Assembly: GCA_039105265.1 (NCBI GenBank)
Contig: JAPFFF010000075.1
Coordinates: 62,001-126,000 of the forward strand
Source: Tritrichomonas musculus
Taxonomy: Eukaryota > Parabasalia > Tritrichomonadida > Tritrichomonadidae
Reading direction: 5' to 3'
DNA length: 64,000 nt
Within the stretch, counting starts at the first letter, position 1; every line of letters starts with the position of its first letter. This document shows, one piece after another, positions 1 to 8,848 of this stretch. Below the pieces are notes generated by a model, which ran no database searches, was not told the DNA's origin, and saw only the letters and a list, made by a program, of their open reading frames with translations. A program made the translations under genes and the position numbers.

Positions 1-2
1 AT

Positions 3-228
3 AAAGCAATTCATTATTTCTTGCTTGCCGCAAATCAAAATCATCCAAGATCACAATATAATCTTGGTATCTTGTACTACTCGGAAAATTATATTAAACG
101 AGATATGAACAAGGCAATTCGTTATTTTTTCTAGCTGCAAATCAAAATTATCCAGAAGCGCAGTATAATCTCGGTATCATCTACTCAGAGGGAGACTGCG
201 TTGACCGAAACTTTTTCATAAATATTCA
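3..228 (+). pseudogene. Sel1-like repeat protein relic
   Basis: Two Sel1-like repeats can be read. The first gives KAIHYFLLAANQ...SQYNLGILYYSEN; the second gives LAANQNYPEAQYNLGIIYSEG but lies in another frame, so a frameshift separates them near position 134. The fragment is cut by the left window edge and decays after about 228. Sel1 repeats are helical TPR-like scaffolds that are expanded in trichomonads. A second, longer Sel1 gene lies at 59.6 kb. No function can be assigned to this piece. Confidence 0.65.
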
Positions 229-286
229 GTTATGAAAAAGCCATACGATTCCACTTTTTATTGGGTATTTGCGCTTTTTTATATTT

Positions 287-1000
287 TTACGTATTTTTAA
301 CTTCCAAATATTGGTCAACATTTTCTGTGAAGCTTTTTTTGGCATCTTCCATAGTTTTCATTATTAATTTCATAAATCCTTTTTCTTGTTCATAATAAAT
401 CAAGCTTTCTGCATTAATATCAATTTCATTTTTGTTTGGTAAAAGTTTTGGTTTTTCTGGTTTATTTTTTGATTTATCTTTTAGCTTTTCATTTCTATCT
501 TTCGACTTTTCAGGTATATATCTTTTGCGTTTTTAGGTTCATCACGGAATATATCTGATAAATCGCATAATATTTTTAGGTGATCATTTGATCTTTCTGA
601 CTCATCAACTAAATTTTCTCGATAACCTGTTATTTTCAGTGACTCTCCTTGTGAAATCATTATTGGATGAATTTTTGGAATAAAACCAACTTTCTTTTTT
701 CCAAGTTTCTTGTTGAATATCTTTTTTATATCTTCATTCACATGTGTTTCTTGGTAATTTACATCGAAACAGCTTGTTGGTTCAGAATCGATTGAATAAG
801 ACTCAGAATCTATAAGTCATTTTTATCCTTTTCCGTTGTTTTTATTGATTGACTGATGAAGATTCCATCAGGAGGCAATTCAATTGATACTTGATCGAAT
901 AAGTTTGGAAAATCGTCATATTTTCTCTTAATAATTATCACCTTTTGTTTTGTCACTTTTTCTTTTTGCTTCAAAATGTTCAAAAAACAAAATTGGGCGA
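287..1000 (-). pseudogene. Unrecognised minus-strand gene relic
   Basis: Three successive minus-strand reading frames give protein-like, Lys/Glu/Asp-rich sequence, for example DDFPNLFDQVSIELPPDG, then NEDIKKIFNKKLGKKKVGF, then YYEQEKGFMKLIMKTMEDAK, ending at a stop at 287. Each piece is open for 40-90 codons but no single frame carries all of them and no ATG begins the series. It therefore looks like a broken gene with two or three frameshifts. I do not recognise the family. A coding origin is inferred from amino-acid composition only. Confidence 0.4.
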
Positions 1001-1029
1001 GAAATGAAATATCAACATCACAATGAACC

Positions 1030-1264
1030 AGTCCTTTTATTACAAAATTTTATAATACAGCATTATTTGAAGCAGTTGAAAATGAGAATATTCAAACTCT
1101 TATTGTCAAATAATAATCTCAAAGATTCAGAAGAGAAAAGACCAATTTATTTTCCATTTCCCTTCATTTTGAATTTCATTTTTTATCAAAACATCATATT
1201 TAATAATAAAGAGTATTTTGAATCATGGATTATAGATCTAATTTTAAAAAATAATAAGATTTAG
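1030..1264 (+). pseudogene. Ankyrin-family C-terminal relic
   Basis: One frame reads NTALFEAVENENIQTL and the next reads FKLLLSNNNLKDSEEKRP, which together resemble one ankyrin repeat of the kind seen in the intact gene at 30.3 kb. The continuous open frame begins at a TTG (950), not an ATG, and its first part is not ankyrin-like. The two halves lie in different frames. It ends at a TAG at 1262. Confidence 0.45.
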
Positions 1265-1364
1265 TACCTTAAAAACAAAGTAATAACCAAGACCAATTTA
1301 AAAAAAAAAAATCAACCTTTATAAAATTTTGTTTTTTTTTTTAAAAGAAAAATTTCTTATTGAT
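1265..1364. other. Short AT-rich spacer
   Basis: Homopolymer-rich spacer between the ankyrin relic and the convergent 3' end of the flavoprotein gene. Nothing else is visible. Confidence 0.5.
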
Positions 1365-2036
1365 TTAGAGAGTGTAGCTACTTTTGACGGGACCATCATA
1401 TTTGTTGTAAAAATCGGTTTGGAGGAATGGTTCAGGTTTTGGAAATTCAATTCCATTTTCTTTTCCAAGTTTGAAGCATTTGATCATCCAAGCCATATTT
1501 CTGCCCAGAGTTCTCATGGTTTGCATGCCTTCGCGATCTTCTTTTTGTTCTTTGGGCGTCATGCCATGCGTTTCATTCCAGTATTGGGATGCTACAATTG
1601 GCATGTTTGAGACAGTGAAGAATCTGTTTATAGCATCAAATGTTGCACTGCATCCTCCACGGCGTGCATTAACAACAACTGCAGCTGGTTTTCCTGCACC
1701 TTTTCCTTGTAACGATGCAAAGAAAACACGATTCAGGAAAGATGTGATCGATCCATTTGCCCCTGCATAATAAACTGGAGTGCCAACGACATATCCATCA
1801 AAATTTTTTGTATTATTAAGTCTGATGAATTCGTTTACTTTATCGTTTTTGAATTTTTCACAAAATCCTGTCTTCTTGCATTGAAAGCATCCAATACAGC
1901 CAGCAATTGGTTTGATTCCAAGTTGGAATATTTCTGTTTTGATTCCATTTTCGTTTAATGCTTTGGCAACTTCTTTTAATGCATGATAAGTACAGCCATT
2001 TTTATGAGCACTTCCATTGATTAAAACAACAGACAT
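1365..2036 (-). CDS. Flavodoxin-fold NAD(P)H:FMN oxidoreductase, iron-sulfur flavoprotein-like
   Basis: A 223-residue protein starting at an ATG. The N-terminus SVVLINGSAHKNGCT is the FMN phosphate-binding loop of the NADPH-dependent FMN reductase/flavodoxin superfamily. GTPVYYAGANGSITSFLNR (residues 85-103) is the second flavin-binding region. Cysteines 47, 50, 53 and 59 form a CX2CX2CX5C cluster. This matches the compact motif that holds a 4Fe-4S cluster in archaeal-type iron-sulfur flavoproteins, though many cluster-free WrbA/FMN-reductase relatives keep similar cysteines. The likely role is cytosolic (or hydrogenosomal) two-electron reduction of quinones, nitro compounds or oxygen. An initiator-like TCACA lies just before the ATG. 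It is less AT-rich than its surroundings and of bacterial character, so lateral acquisition is plausible. The superfamily call is firm; the cluster and substrate are inferred. Confidence 0.87.
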   Translation of the reverse strand: MSVVLINGSAHKNGCTYHALKEVAKALNENGIKTEIFQLGIKPIAGCIGCFQCKKTGFCEKFKNDKVNEFIRLNNTKNFDGYVVGTPVYYAGANGSITSFLNRVFFASLQGKGAGKPAAVVVNARRGGCSATFDAINRFFTVSNMPIVASQYWNETHGMTPKEQKEDREGMQTMRTLGRNMAWMIKCFKLGKENGIEFPKPEPFLQTDFYNKYDGPVKSSYTL

Positions 2037-2050
2037 CTTTGTGAAATAAT
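2037..2050 (-). promoter_or_regulatory. Initiator-like element of flavoprotein gene
   Basis: On the minus strand the sequence ATTATTTCACAAAG directly precedes the ATG. TCACA fits the trichomonad initiator consensus TCA(+1)Py(T/A), which would give a 5' UTR of about 6 nt. No TATA-like role is claimed. Confidence 0.5.
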
Positions 2051-2086
2051 GGCTGACAAAAAAGCTAATTCAATATTCAATATATT

Positions 2087-2273
2087 TTATCGTATCGTTT
2101 CACAAACAAAATCTTATTTTAATATATATAGCCAGATAGGATTTACGCATAAAAAATGATTCATTGACTAAAGATTTTTTGTATAAAAAAATAAATGAAG
2201 GCAAATATATTTGCATTTTTGGAAAAGCCGTAAAATTTGATTTCCTATGCATTTTTTAGAAACGATACGATTA
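2087..2273. repeat. Miniature inverted-repeat element (TATCGTATCGTTTC ends)
   Basis: Outer ends ATCGTATCGTTTC (from 2089) and GAAACGATACGAT (to about 2271) are inverted copies about 185 bp apart. Imperfect inner complementarity is also present (GGATTTACGC near 2138 and GCCGTAAAATTTGATTTCC near 2227). No coding content. It sits in the spacer between the two minus-strand genes, upstream of the flavoprotein promoter. Target-site duplication not resolved. Confidence 0.5.
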
Positions 2274-2306
2274 ACTATATTAAAAATAAAATAACTTTTT
2301 GTTGGA

Positions 2307-2924
2307 CTATTTTACGAAAATATCTGTTGTTTCATATTTTAAGTATTCCTTTATATATACAACAGCTATAACTGCAACAACAACAATTCCAACAATCATT
2401 CCAACATTTTTAGAAGAATTGTTATCATTGTTTATATTACTATCAATAGTTATTGTTATGTATTCTGAAGAATAATCATCATTTATGGATGTTTCTTCTT
2501 CACCAATACATACTCCATCAATTAATTCAAATGGATCTTTGCATTTGGTGCATGTTGAAACATTTTTATCATTTAAAATACAAATTTCACAACGCTTTGA
2601 GCATTCTTTACATTATCGATAATTGTTACCTTCATCAATAAAGTAGTATCCTTTGCCACATGATAAGCATTCGAAAGAAGCTGGACCGTCGCATGTTTGG
2701 CATGTTTTCTCGCACATTGGACAAGCGCCAAAATAATGAAAAAAACCTTCATGAAAAGAATTGCACTGGAATGAACCTGCGCCTTTGCATGTTATACTTG
2801 ATGGATCGCATGGGTAGCATTTATTGTCTGATGCTAAATAAGTTCCATTGGGGCATGATGTACAAACACTATTTTCATCACATGTTAAGCAAGAAGAATC
2901 GCAATTAGTATAAGTTTTTCCTGT
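2307..2924 (-). pseudogene. Cys-rich furin/EGF-like type I membrane protein, interrupted
   Basis: The minus strand reads 206 codons of Cys-rich extracellular repeats (TNCDSSCLTCDENSVCTSC, CDPSSITCKGAGSFQC, CPMCEKTCQTCDG, CKECSKRCEIC). These are followed by an acidic stalk, one membrane segment (VGMIVGIVVVAVIAVVYI) and a short cytosolic tail. The CxxC spacing is that of furin-like/variant-surface-type Cys-rich repeats found in several anaerobic protists. An in-frame TAA at 2613-2615 splits it between YR and CKECS; otherwise the frame is intact to the stop at 2307. No ATG begins the frame. Upstream, an ATG-led hydrophobic stretch (near 2963) ends before the repeats, and the junction ends in TTTAACAG, so a 5' exon cannot be excluded. 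Most likely a recently broken surface protein gene. Confidence 0.65.
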
Positions 2925-3251
2925 TAAATAGAATAATGAATTAAAAAAAAGGAGAAAAGCATTGTCACTTATTCTTGAAACTTTTGGTGAACATTTTCTA
3001 GCCTTAGATTTCGCAAAAAAGTTGATTTTTATTGACCTTAAATTTCTTCAAATTGGTCAAATATGATCAGTATTTTACAATTAAATTCAAAAAGTAGAAA
3101 ATTAAAATGAGCTGATTTTTTCATAATGTCTAGACCATATGAATTAAAAATTTGGACAATTTTAATATTTCCTAAATGTTTGATTTGTTTATTTTTGATA
3201 ATTTCTTTTTTCTTCATTTCTATTGAAATCCACTCAAATATATTTTCAATA
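2925..3251. other. Spacer left of foldback element
   Basis: AT-rich, no convincing gene. A 70-codon ATG frame at 3126 runs into the transposon arm and is not protein-like. The last two bases (TA, 3250-3251) are the presumed target site of the adjacent element. Confidence 0.5.
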
Positions 3252-3592
3252 CAGTCTTTTCGGTTTGATAGTGGAAAAATTCAATTTGATAGTGGAAAAG
3301 TTCATTTGGATAGTGGAAAAATCGTAAACAAACAATAATTTGTTATAATTTATTGTTTTTTAGAATGATTAATACATATATATTATATTTATTACATTCA
3401 TTAATCAGATAAACAATTAATAAAATGATAATCAGAAAAAAAAATTTGTTCCATTAAGTATTTATTCTATAATTATAATATGATATATATTTATTTCTTT
3501 TAATATATAAAATAAATAAAATTATTAATTAAATCAATTTTTAATATAGATATTTGTGTTTTATTTTTTTACTATGACAAATGAAATGAAAA
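3252..3592 (+). repeat. Left inverted arm with three 21-bp iterons
   Basis: Inverse of 4461-4843. Iterons start at about 3264, 3285 and 3305; the third has an extra G (TTTGGATAGTGG). The inner 250 bp matches the right arm almost base for base, which implies recent origin or ongoing gene conversion. Confidence 0.85.
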
Positions 3593-4460
3593 AGTTCTTT
3601 ATCCATTAGTTTTTTAAAATTGGATAGCAATCTCTTCGAGGAAGTAAATTTCTCCGACATTTAAGGTATATCCCAAAATATCATGATGTACTTTGATGAT
3701 ACTTGTCAGGCATGGTCATTGTTATAAGCATTATTATTGATTTCTTTTCAACATTTCAATTTTCAATAAATATGAAAGCTTGATAAGAAAATATTAGCTC
3801 ATTTTATAGTCTAGTTATTTAGGTACTGCAACTTGTCTCGCAATTTTCTACAATTTTTTCAGAATTTGAACAATGTTTTAATTGTTTTAAAAATCGAAAA
3901 TTCGTTTAAATCGAAATAATCAAAATACAAATGAATGCTTAACTAAAACTTATGTTGATGAAAAGATCTTTAATAGTTTTAACGATCAAAGATTTATCAA
4001 TAAAACCATTATTCATGAAGGCAACGCGAAATGGTTAAATAACGCCAATAAATAAGCAGTTTTCAAAAATTACACTAAAATGTTTTAAATTAATTAATTT
4101 TTTTTTAAAAAAAAATTGAGAGCTAAGTCCTTTGAAAAAAATATAAATTACCAACTTTTTCAAATAACTTCACAATTTTAAATTTAACAAAAAATGGTTT
4201 TTTCTTAAAAAACAAAAGATATTTTTTTATGTTTGATACATAAATATTAGATTATATAATAATATTTGATTTATGTATAATTTATTCAAATCTGCAATCT
4301 TTGTTTTTACTTATTAAACATTGTCAAACGCTTTGGCAAATAATTCAAGCATATCTTCCCATTATTTTATTATTAATTCCCAAGCTATTTTTGGTGAAGA
4401 TTCATTTAATGGATCACTAATGATTTTTTCATGTGTTCTATAAAAAAAAATTGAAAAAAA

Positions 4461-4843
4461 TTTTCATTTCATTTGTCATAGTAAAAAAATAAAACACAAA
4501 TATCTATATTAAAAATTGATTTAATTAATAATTTTATTTATTTTATATATTAAAAGAAATAAATATATATCATATTATAATTATAGAATAAATGCTTAAT
4601 GGAACAAATTTTTTTTTCTGATTATCATTTTATTAATTGTTTATCTGATTAATGAATGTAATAAATATAATATATATGTATTAATCATTCTAAAAAACAA
4701 TAAATTATAACAAATTATTGTTTGTTTACGATTTTTCCACTATCAAAATGAACTTTTCCACTATCAAATTGAATTTTTCCACTATCAAAATGAATTTTTC
4801 CACTATCAAATTGAATTTTTCCACTATCAAACCGAAAAGACTG
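4461..4843 (-). repeat. Right inverted arm with five 21-bp iterons
   Basis: Five copies of a 21-bp unit beginning CCACTATCAAA lie between about 4738 and 4835, against three in the left arm. Such subterminal iterons are typical transposase-binding arrays; binding here is inferred only. Confidence 0.85.
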
Positions 4844-4937
4844 TATTTTTTAAATGTGATGTGACTATTTTTCCATTCAAAAAATCTTACTGGAAAAAAA
4901 TTGAATTAAAATTTTGGACAATTAATGGATATTACCA

Positions 4938-4961
4938 ATTTATTTCATTTTTTAATTTCCA
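4938..4961 (+). promoter_or_regulatory. Core promoter (initiator) of Arp2-like gene
   Basis: TTATTTCATTTTTTAATTTC ends two bases short of position 4961, just before the ATG. TCATT fits the trichomonad initiator with A(+1) at 4947 and a 15-nt 5' UTR. The same block recurs before the unrelated gene at 39147 and, slightly changed, before 42351. Confidence 0.65.
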
Positions 4962-6140
4962 ATGAGCAATTTCAAAAGCCCACTTGTTCTTGATTTAGGA
5001 AGTTCAGAAATTAAAGCTGGCATTTCTACTTCATCAAAATACCATATCCCAGATTTGGTAATACGAAACTCAATAGGGCACTGGAATGGAAGTTTTGATT
5101 TATCATCAAGAAACAAATATAAGCCTATTTTGATTGGTAATGAAATCAATGATTTTTACCATTACGATGTAACTCATCCAATGAAAAATGGAATTATTGA
5201 TGATGACCGAGTTAGTGATGAAATCGATATCTTAAGGTATATACTCAAAGATCAATTAAATATTTGCCCAAATGAGCATCCTCTCTTTTTATGTTGTCCA
5301 ATTCAGATGGGAAATAATGACATAGAAACGCTATATGAAATTTTTTTTGAAACTTTTGATTTCCCTATGATTCAAATGCAGCCACAGCCATTGATGTCTC
5401 TATATGGGCATGGTTTAGTAACAGGAATTGTCGTTGATTCTGGCAAAAGTCACACAGATATAGTTCCTGTGCATGATAGTAAAATTTTATATAAGAATGC
5501 ATTCCATTCTAACTTTGGAGGACGTGATATTACCCAATTCATTTACAATTCATTTTTATATAACTTTGGCCGCAATTATGTGGCAGAAATGGAAATTTGC
5601 AAAAAGATTAAAGAAAAAATGTGTTTTGTTTCACATGACATTAAATTGGAGCGTAAAATTGGAAGTGAAACTACTTCATATGACAATTATTATGCTTTAG
5701 AAAATGGTCGTAAAATCAAAATATCTCATCAAAAATATGAAGCACCGGAAATTATGTTCACCAAACAATTCGATATTGAAATAAATGGTGGAATTCATGA
5801 ATGCATATTTGATACTATCATGAAAACAGATGAAAACTTGCATGATACATTTTTCAAAAATATTATATTAACTGGAAATAATACAAAATTTCCTGGTTTC
5901 GGATCTAGATTGCAGAAAGAAATGAAACGTATGGTTTCTATGACAATTTTTGGTAACAGAAGAAATAATAATGTAGGAATTATAGAAAATACTTTGAATA
6001 ATTATTATGATTCATATGATGGTGGATGTCTTGTAGCCAATATATCAAAAAATAAGGAATATAATTGGATTTCAAAAGGTTTTTATAACGAATTAGGTGC
6101 ACAAAGAGCAATTCAATATTATTTGAATTCATTTAATTAA
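4962..6140 (+). CDS. Actin-related protein, Arp2-like and divergent
   Basis: 392 residues, the normal length of Arp2. Family blocks in order: VLDLGSSEIKAGIS (phosphate loop 1), GIVVDSGKSHTDIVPV (loop 2), NFGGRDITQF, KIKEKMCFVSHD (Arp2 has KEKLCYVGYN here), KISHQKYEAPEIMF, NIILTGNNTKFPGFGSRL and a C-terminal DGGCLVANI. The overall match is best to Arp2, a subunit of the Arp2/3 complex that nucleates branched actin. The nucleotide loops are changed: DxGSG reads DLGSS, DSGDG reads DSGKS, and GG(S/T)T reads TGNNT. ATP handling may therefore be altered, or this is a lineage-specific extra copy. It starts at the first ATG, 15 nt after an initiator, and ends in TAA. Confidence 0.85.
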   Translation: MSNFKSPLVLDLGSSEIKAGISTSSKYHIPDLVIRNSIGHWNGSFDLSSRNKYKPILIGNEINDFYHYDVTHPMKNGIIDDDRVSDEIDILRYILKDQLNICPNEHPLFLCCPIQMGNNDIETLYEIFFETFDFPMIQMQPQPLMSLYGHGLVTGIVVDSGKSHTDIVPVHDSKILYKNAFHSNFGGRDITQFIYNSFLYNFGRNYVAEMEICKKIKEKMCFVSHDIKLERKIGSETTSYDNYYALENGRKIKISHQKYEAPEIMFTKQFDIEINGGIHECIFDTIMKTDENLHDTFFKNIILTGNNTKFPGFGSRLQKEMKRMVSMTIFGNRRNNNVGIIENTLNNYYDSYDGGCLVANISKNKEYNWISKGFYNELGAQRAIQYYLNSFN

Positions 6141-6715
6141 TTTTTATTAAATAAAACAGTCAGCATATATTTTTGTTTTAACAGGAAAAAATACTTTTTC
6201 TGTGGCTCTATAAATTTTTTTTGCAAGCAACGTTCGGTTCACTACTTATCTAAAACTTTTCCTTTTTCGGGAGAATTGACCTCGGAGGTTAAGGTCAATA
6301 TTGACCGTTTCCTTTGAAAATTTCTTGGTTATCAATCTTCTTTTAACAGCCAAAGAAGAATGTTCTGATTAACTTGTATTACTAACTTTTCATCAAATTC
6401 ATTATTGTATGAAATGTATTTATTATTGTCAACAAATACATAAAAATGTTTTCTTTTAGATTCAACAAATCTGATCAATCTTTCTTTGAAATGAAATCCT
6501 TCTTATAACCAACAGCTTATTCTTTTATTATCCTTGCTTACTACTAATTATGGTCCATTATTGTCAAAAATCATCAATTTTAATGGATAAACAATTGATT
6601 TAAATCACATTTTTTCAATTATTTTGACAATTTAACATATTTGACTAAATATATTCTTAAAAAGTTAAATGGAAATTTTTTTGATAAGAAATTTTCCACT
6701 ATAAATTTTAATCGA
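6141..6715. other. Spacer, no gene seen
   Basis: AT-rich with a short less AT-rich patch near 6230-6330 (GGGAGAATTGACCTCGGAGG) containing the near-palindrome GACCTCGGAGGTTAAGGTC. It holds the leader of the next gene. A frame continuous with that gene runs up to a TTG at 6641 but has no ATG there. Confidence 0.5.
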
Positions 6716-8122
6716 ATGATTATGAATTATGAATTTAGCTTTAAGCAATGGGAAAAGCTTCCTTTTGATAAATATGAAAAAAATTTCAAATTTATTGTTG
6801 ATGGTAAAGAATATTATACTAGCAGGATCATTGCTGATATTTTATCTCCAACAATTCGAAATTATCATTATACGGATGAATCAGCGGATGAATATTGTAT
6901 TAATACTCCCTTCGTTTACTCAAAAAGCAAAGAAGATTATTTTTCAGAAATAATCAATTTAATAAATTCAAATAAAGCTACAAATAAAATTACAATTAAA
7001 GATGAGAAAAAATTAGCCTATTATGCAATGATTTTTCAAGCACTTGGTAATGATGAAGAATCATTTAAATTCCATCCAATATTCGATGAGAAACTCTCTA
7101 CAAAAAATGTAATTAAGCGTACTCAATCATTGCTTAAATATTATTCAGCATATAATGAAAGCAATGTCGATTCAGTTATTCCATATAAGCTAAAAGGTAT
7201 AAAAGAAGAAATTGACTTTATTTCTACCCATTTTTCAGATATCGACCAAAAAGAGATTCAAAAACTTGATCTCTCAATAATTGAATTAATTATCACCAAT
7301 GACAATTTCCAAGTTTCTGAAGAAGACAACTTACTACAATTTCTTCTTGAACTCTATGAAAAGGATCGAAAAAGTTCGTTTTTATTTCAATATGTCATTT
7401 TTTCAAATATCACGAATGAGATGATGAATATTTTCATTAGTGTTTTTGATTTAAATGATATTGATGGAACAATTTGGGAATCGATCTGTAAGAGATTAAT
7501 CAACACCAAACCCAAAACAAATGTAGATGCCACCAAAGATCAACGATGTAATAGAAGAAAATTTTTAGATGACAATTATCTTAACAGCGCTGATAAATAC
7601 GGCACAATCAATCTTGAATTTAATAAAGAAATGGAAGGTGTCTTCTACTTCTTGACAAATGAGACAAAAGGAAACATATATTCTAATGATACAATTGATA
7701 TCAATACAAATTCAAGAATGAATAACATTAATTATCATGCTAAAAATTTGGTTGATTTTGGCTGTAATACTTATTGGGATTCGGGCCCTGGTAAATTTGA
7801 CAAATATGTATGTTTTGATCTGAAAAATTGCAGATTAAAACCAACTGCTTATTCAATTAGAACTATTAATAATGCCGATTTTTCACTGAAAAGCTGGTCG
7901 GTTCAAATTTCTGATGATGGCGAAAATTGGATTGAAATTGATAGGAAAAAAAATAACCGTTCTTTGGTCGGGCCACTTGTAACTAAATCTTTCGTTGTGA
8001 AAGAGAGTAATTTTGCTCGATATATTATGTTCACGCACTTTGGACCAGATTGGAGAGGTAATTATGATATTTCAATCAGTTCGATAGAATTCTATGGGGT
8101 TTTAAAATTCCCCAAAATATGA
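6716..8122 (+). CDS. BTB-like domain plus F5/8 type C domain protein
   Basis: 468 residues from the ATG at 6716 (a second ATG, 6722, is equally possible). The open frame extends upstream to a TTG but the family normally begins near MNYEFSFKQWEKLPF. Residues about 20-120 (FKFIVDGKEYYTSRIIADIL and following) resemble a BTB/POZ fold that pairs proteins. The middle is helical. The last 150 residues (GNIYSNDTIDINT through SISSIEFYGVL, including WSVQISDDGENWIEID) form an F5/8 type C (discoidin-like) beta-sandwich that usually binds a ligand such as glycan. This arrangement is a large multicopy family in tritrichomonads. There is no signal peptide or membrane segment, so it is probably cytosolic. 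Ends in TGA. Confidence 0.8.
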   Translation: MIMNYEFSFKQWEKLPFDKYEKNFKFIVDGKEYYTSRIIADILSPTIRNYHYTDESADEYCINTPFVYSKSKEDYFSEIINLINSNKATNKITIKDEKKLAYYAMIFQALGNDEESFKFHPIFDEKLSTKNVIKRTQSLLKYYSAYNESNVDSVIPYKLKGIKEEIDFISTHFSDIDQKEIQKLDLSIIELIITNDNFQVSEEDNLLQFLLELYEKDRKSSFLFQYVIFSNITNEMMNIFISVFDLNDIDGTIWESICKRLINTKPKTNVDATKDQRCNRRKFLDDNYLNSADKYGTINLEFNKEMEGVFYFLTNETKGNIYSNDTIDINTNSRMNNINYHAKNLVDFGCNTYWDSGPGKFDKYVCFDLKNCRLKPTAYSIRTINNADFSLKSWSVQISDDGENWIEIDRKKNNRSLVGPLVTKSFVVKESNFARYIMFTHFGPDWRGNYDISISSIEFYGVLKFPKI

Positions 8123-8227
8123 TATATAATTGATTAGTTATTTGATTTTATTAAAATTTAAATATATAAGATGTTTCTTTGAAATATTTCAAAGTTTAAA
8201 TTATTCAAATAAAGTCGGATTCAAAAG

Positions 8228-8351
8228 GCTTGGGACAAACTTTTTGAAAACGATAAGGCCAAATTCCTAAATCTTTTAGGTCAATTTGTCCCAAGCTGAA
8301 TGATTTTTTTTCTGAGAAACATTGAAAAAAATTGAATGTTGTCCCAAGCAT
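8228..8351. repeat. Inverted repeats GCTTGGGACAA
   Basis: GCTTGGGACAAAC at 8228-8240 is inverted at 8283-8296 (TTTGTCCCAAGC) and again at 8339-8351 (GTTGTCCCAAGC). This could be a small foldback element of about 120 bp with a duplicated right end, about 100 bp after the F5/8C gene. No coding content. Confidence 0.5.
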
Positions 8352-8515
8352 TCTTTTTGAAAGCAACTTTTTGAGTAAAACCGTAAAAGTTGATTTCTAA
8401 TTTTTTATATTTTTATAATGACTCATATTCAATCAACTTTTTTTTTTTTTAATAGTAATCAATTGAAAATTGTTTACTATTTTCTCATTGCTATGTAACA
8501 AATTTGCTCAGTTAA

Positions 8516-8844
8516 GGGACCACTATCATATTTTTTTGTAAACATTTCAATATTGAGAAAACTCATAGAAAAGAAAATTCAATAGTTGTTATCTCGGAAA
8601 AAGTTTAAAACTTTAAAATTTCACCATTCCGATCATTTTTGTAAAATTTTTACTCCTTTCAACTTTTAAATTTTTATTGAAAAAAGGGAATAGTCTTAAA
8701 AGAAGAATAGAAATAAATGATATGTAATTTATATAATTTATATATACCAAAATATAGAAAAATACTCAAGAAATAATTTTTTTTAAGTCAATTAATTTTG
8801 TGATAACTCATAGAATTTTTAACATAGAATTTGATAGTGGTCCC
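8516..8844. mobile_element. Miniature element flanked by TTAA
   Basis: Inverted ends GGGACCACTATCA (from 8516) and its complement (to 8844) are each bordered by TTAA (8512-8515 and 8845-8848). The element is 329 bp. TTAA duplication is the signature of piggyBac-type insertion. Given the AT-rich background a Tc1-type assignment cannot be excluded. No coding capacity. Confidence 0.6.
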
Positions 8845-8848
8845 TTAA

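Larger units (their letters stand above)
3252..4843. mobile_element. Foldback DNA transposon, Tc1/mariner-type ends
   Basis: A 1592-bp element bounded by TA on both sides (3250-3251, 4844-4845). Its ends are CAGTCTTTTCGGTTTGATAG and its inverse. The inverted arms are 3252-3592 (341 bp) and 4461-4843 (383 bp) and nearly identical. The outer part of each arm is built from 21-bp iterons containing TTTGATAGTGGAAAA, three on the left and five on the right. That two-unit (42-bp) difference accounts exactly for the length difference. TA flanks and a CAGT start are hallmarks of the IS630/Tc1/mariner superfamily. The 870-bp centre carries no long frame. One short piece (about 3950-4054) reads TYVDEKIFNSF...IIHEGNAKWLNN and may be a transposase scrap. 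Non-autonomous as it stands. It lies about 100 bp upstream of the Arp2-like gene. Confidence 0.85.

Noticed and set aside
2925-2965. Signal-peptide exon for the Cys-rich gene joined through a TTTAACAG acceptor
   Set aside because: No matching donor or branch motif was seen; introns are rare in trichomonads, so not annotated.
6641-6715. Upstream extension of the BTB-F5/8C gene to position 6641
   Set aside because: It would start on TTG; family members begin near the ATG at 6716.
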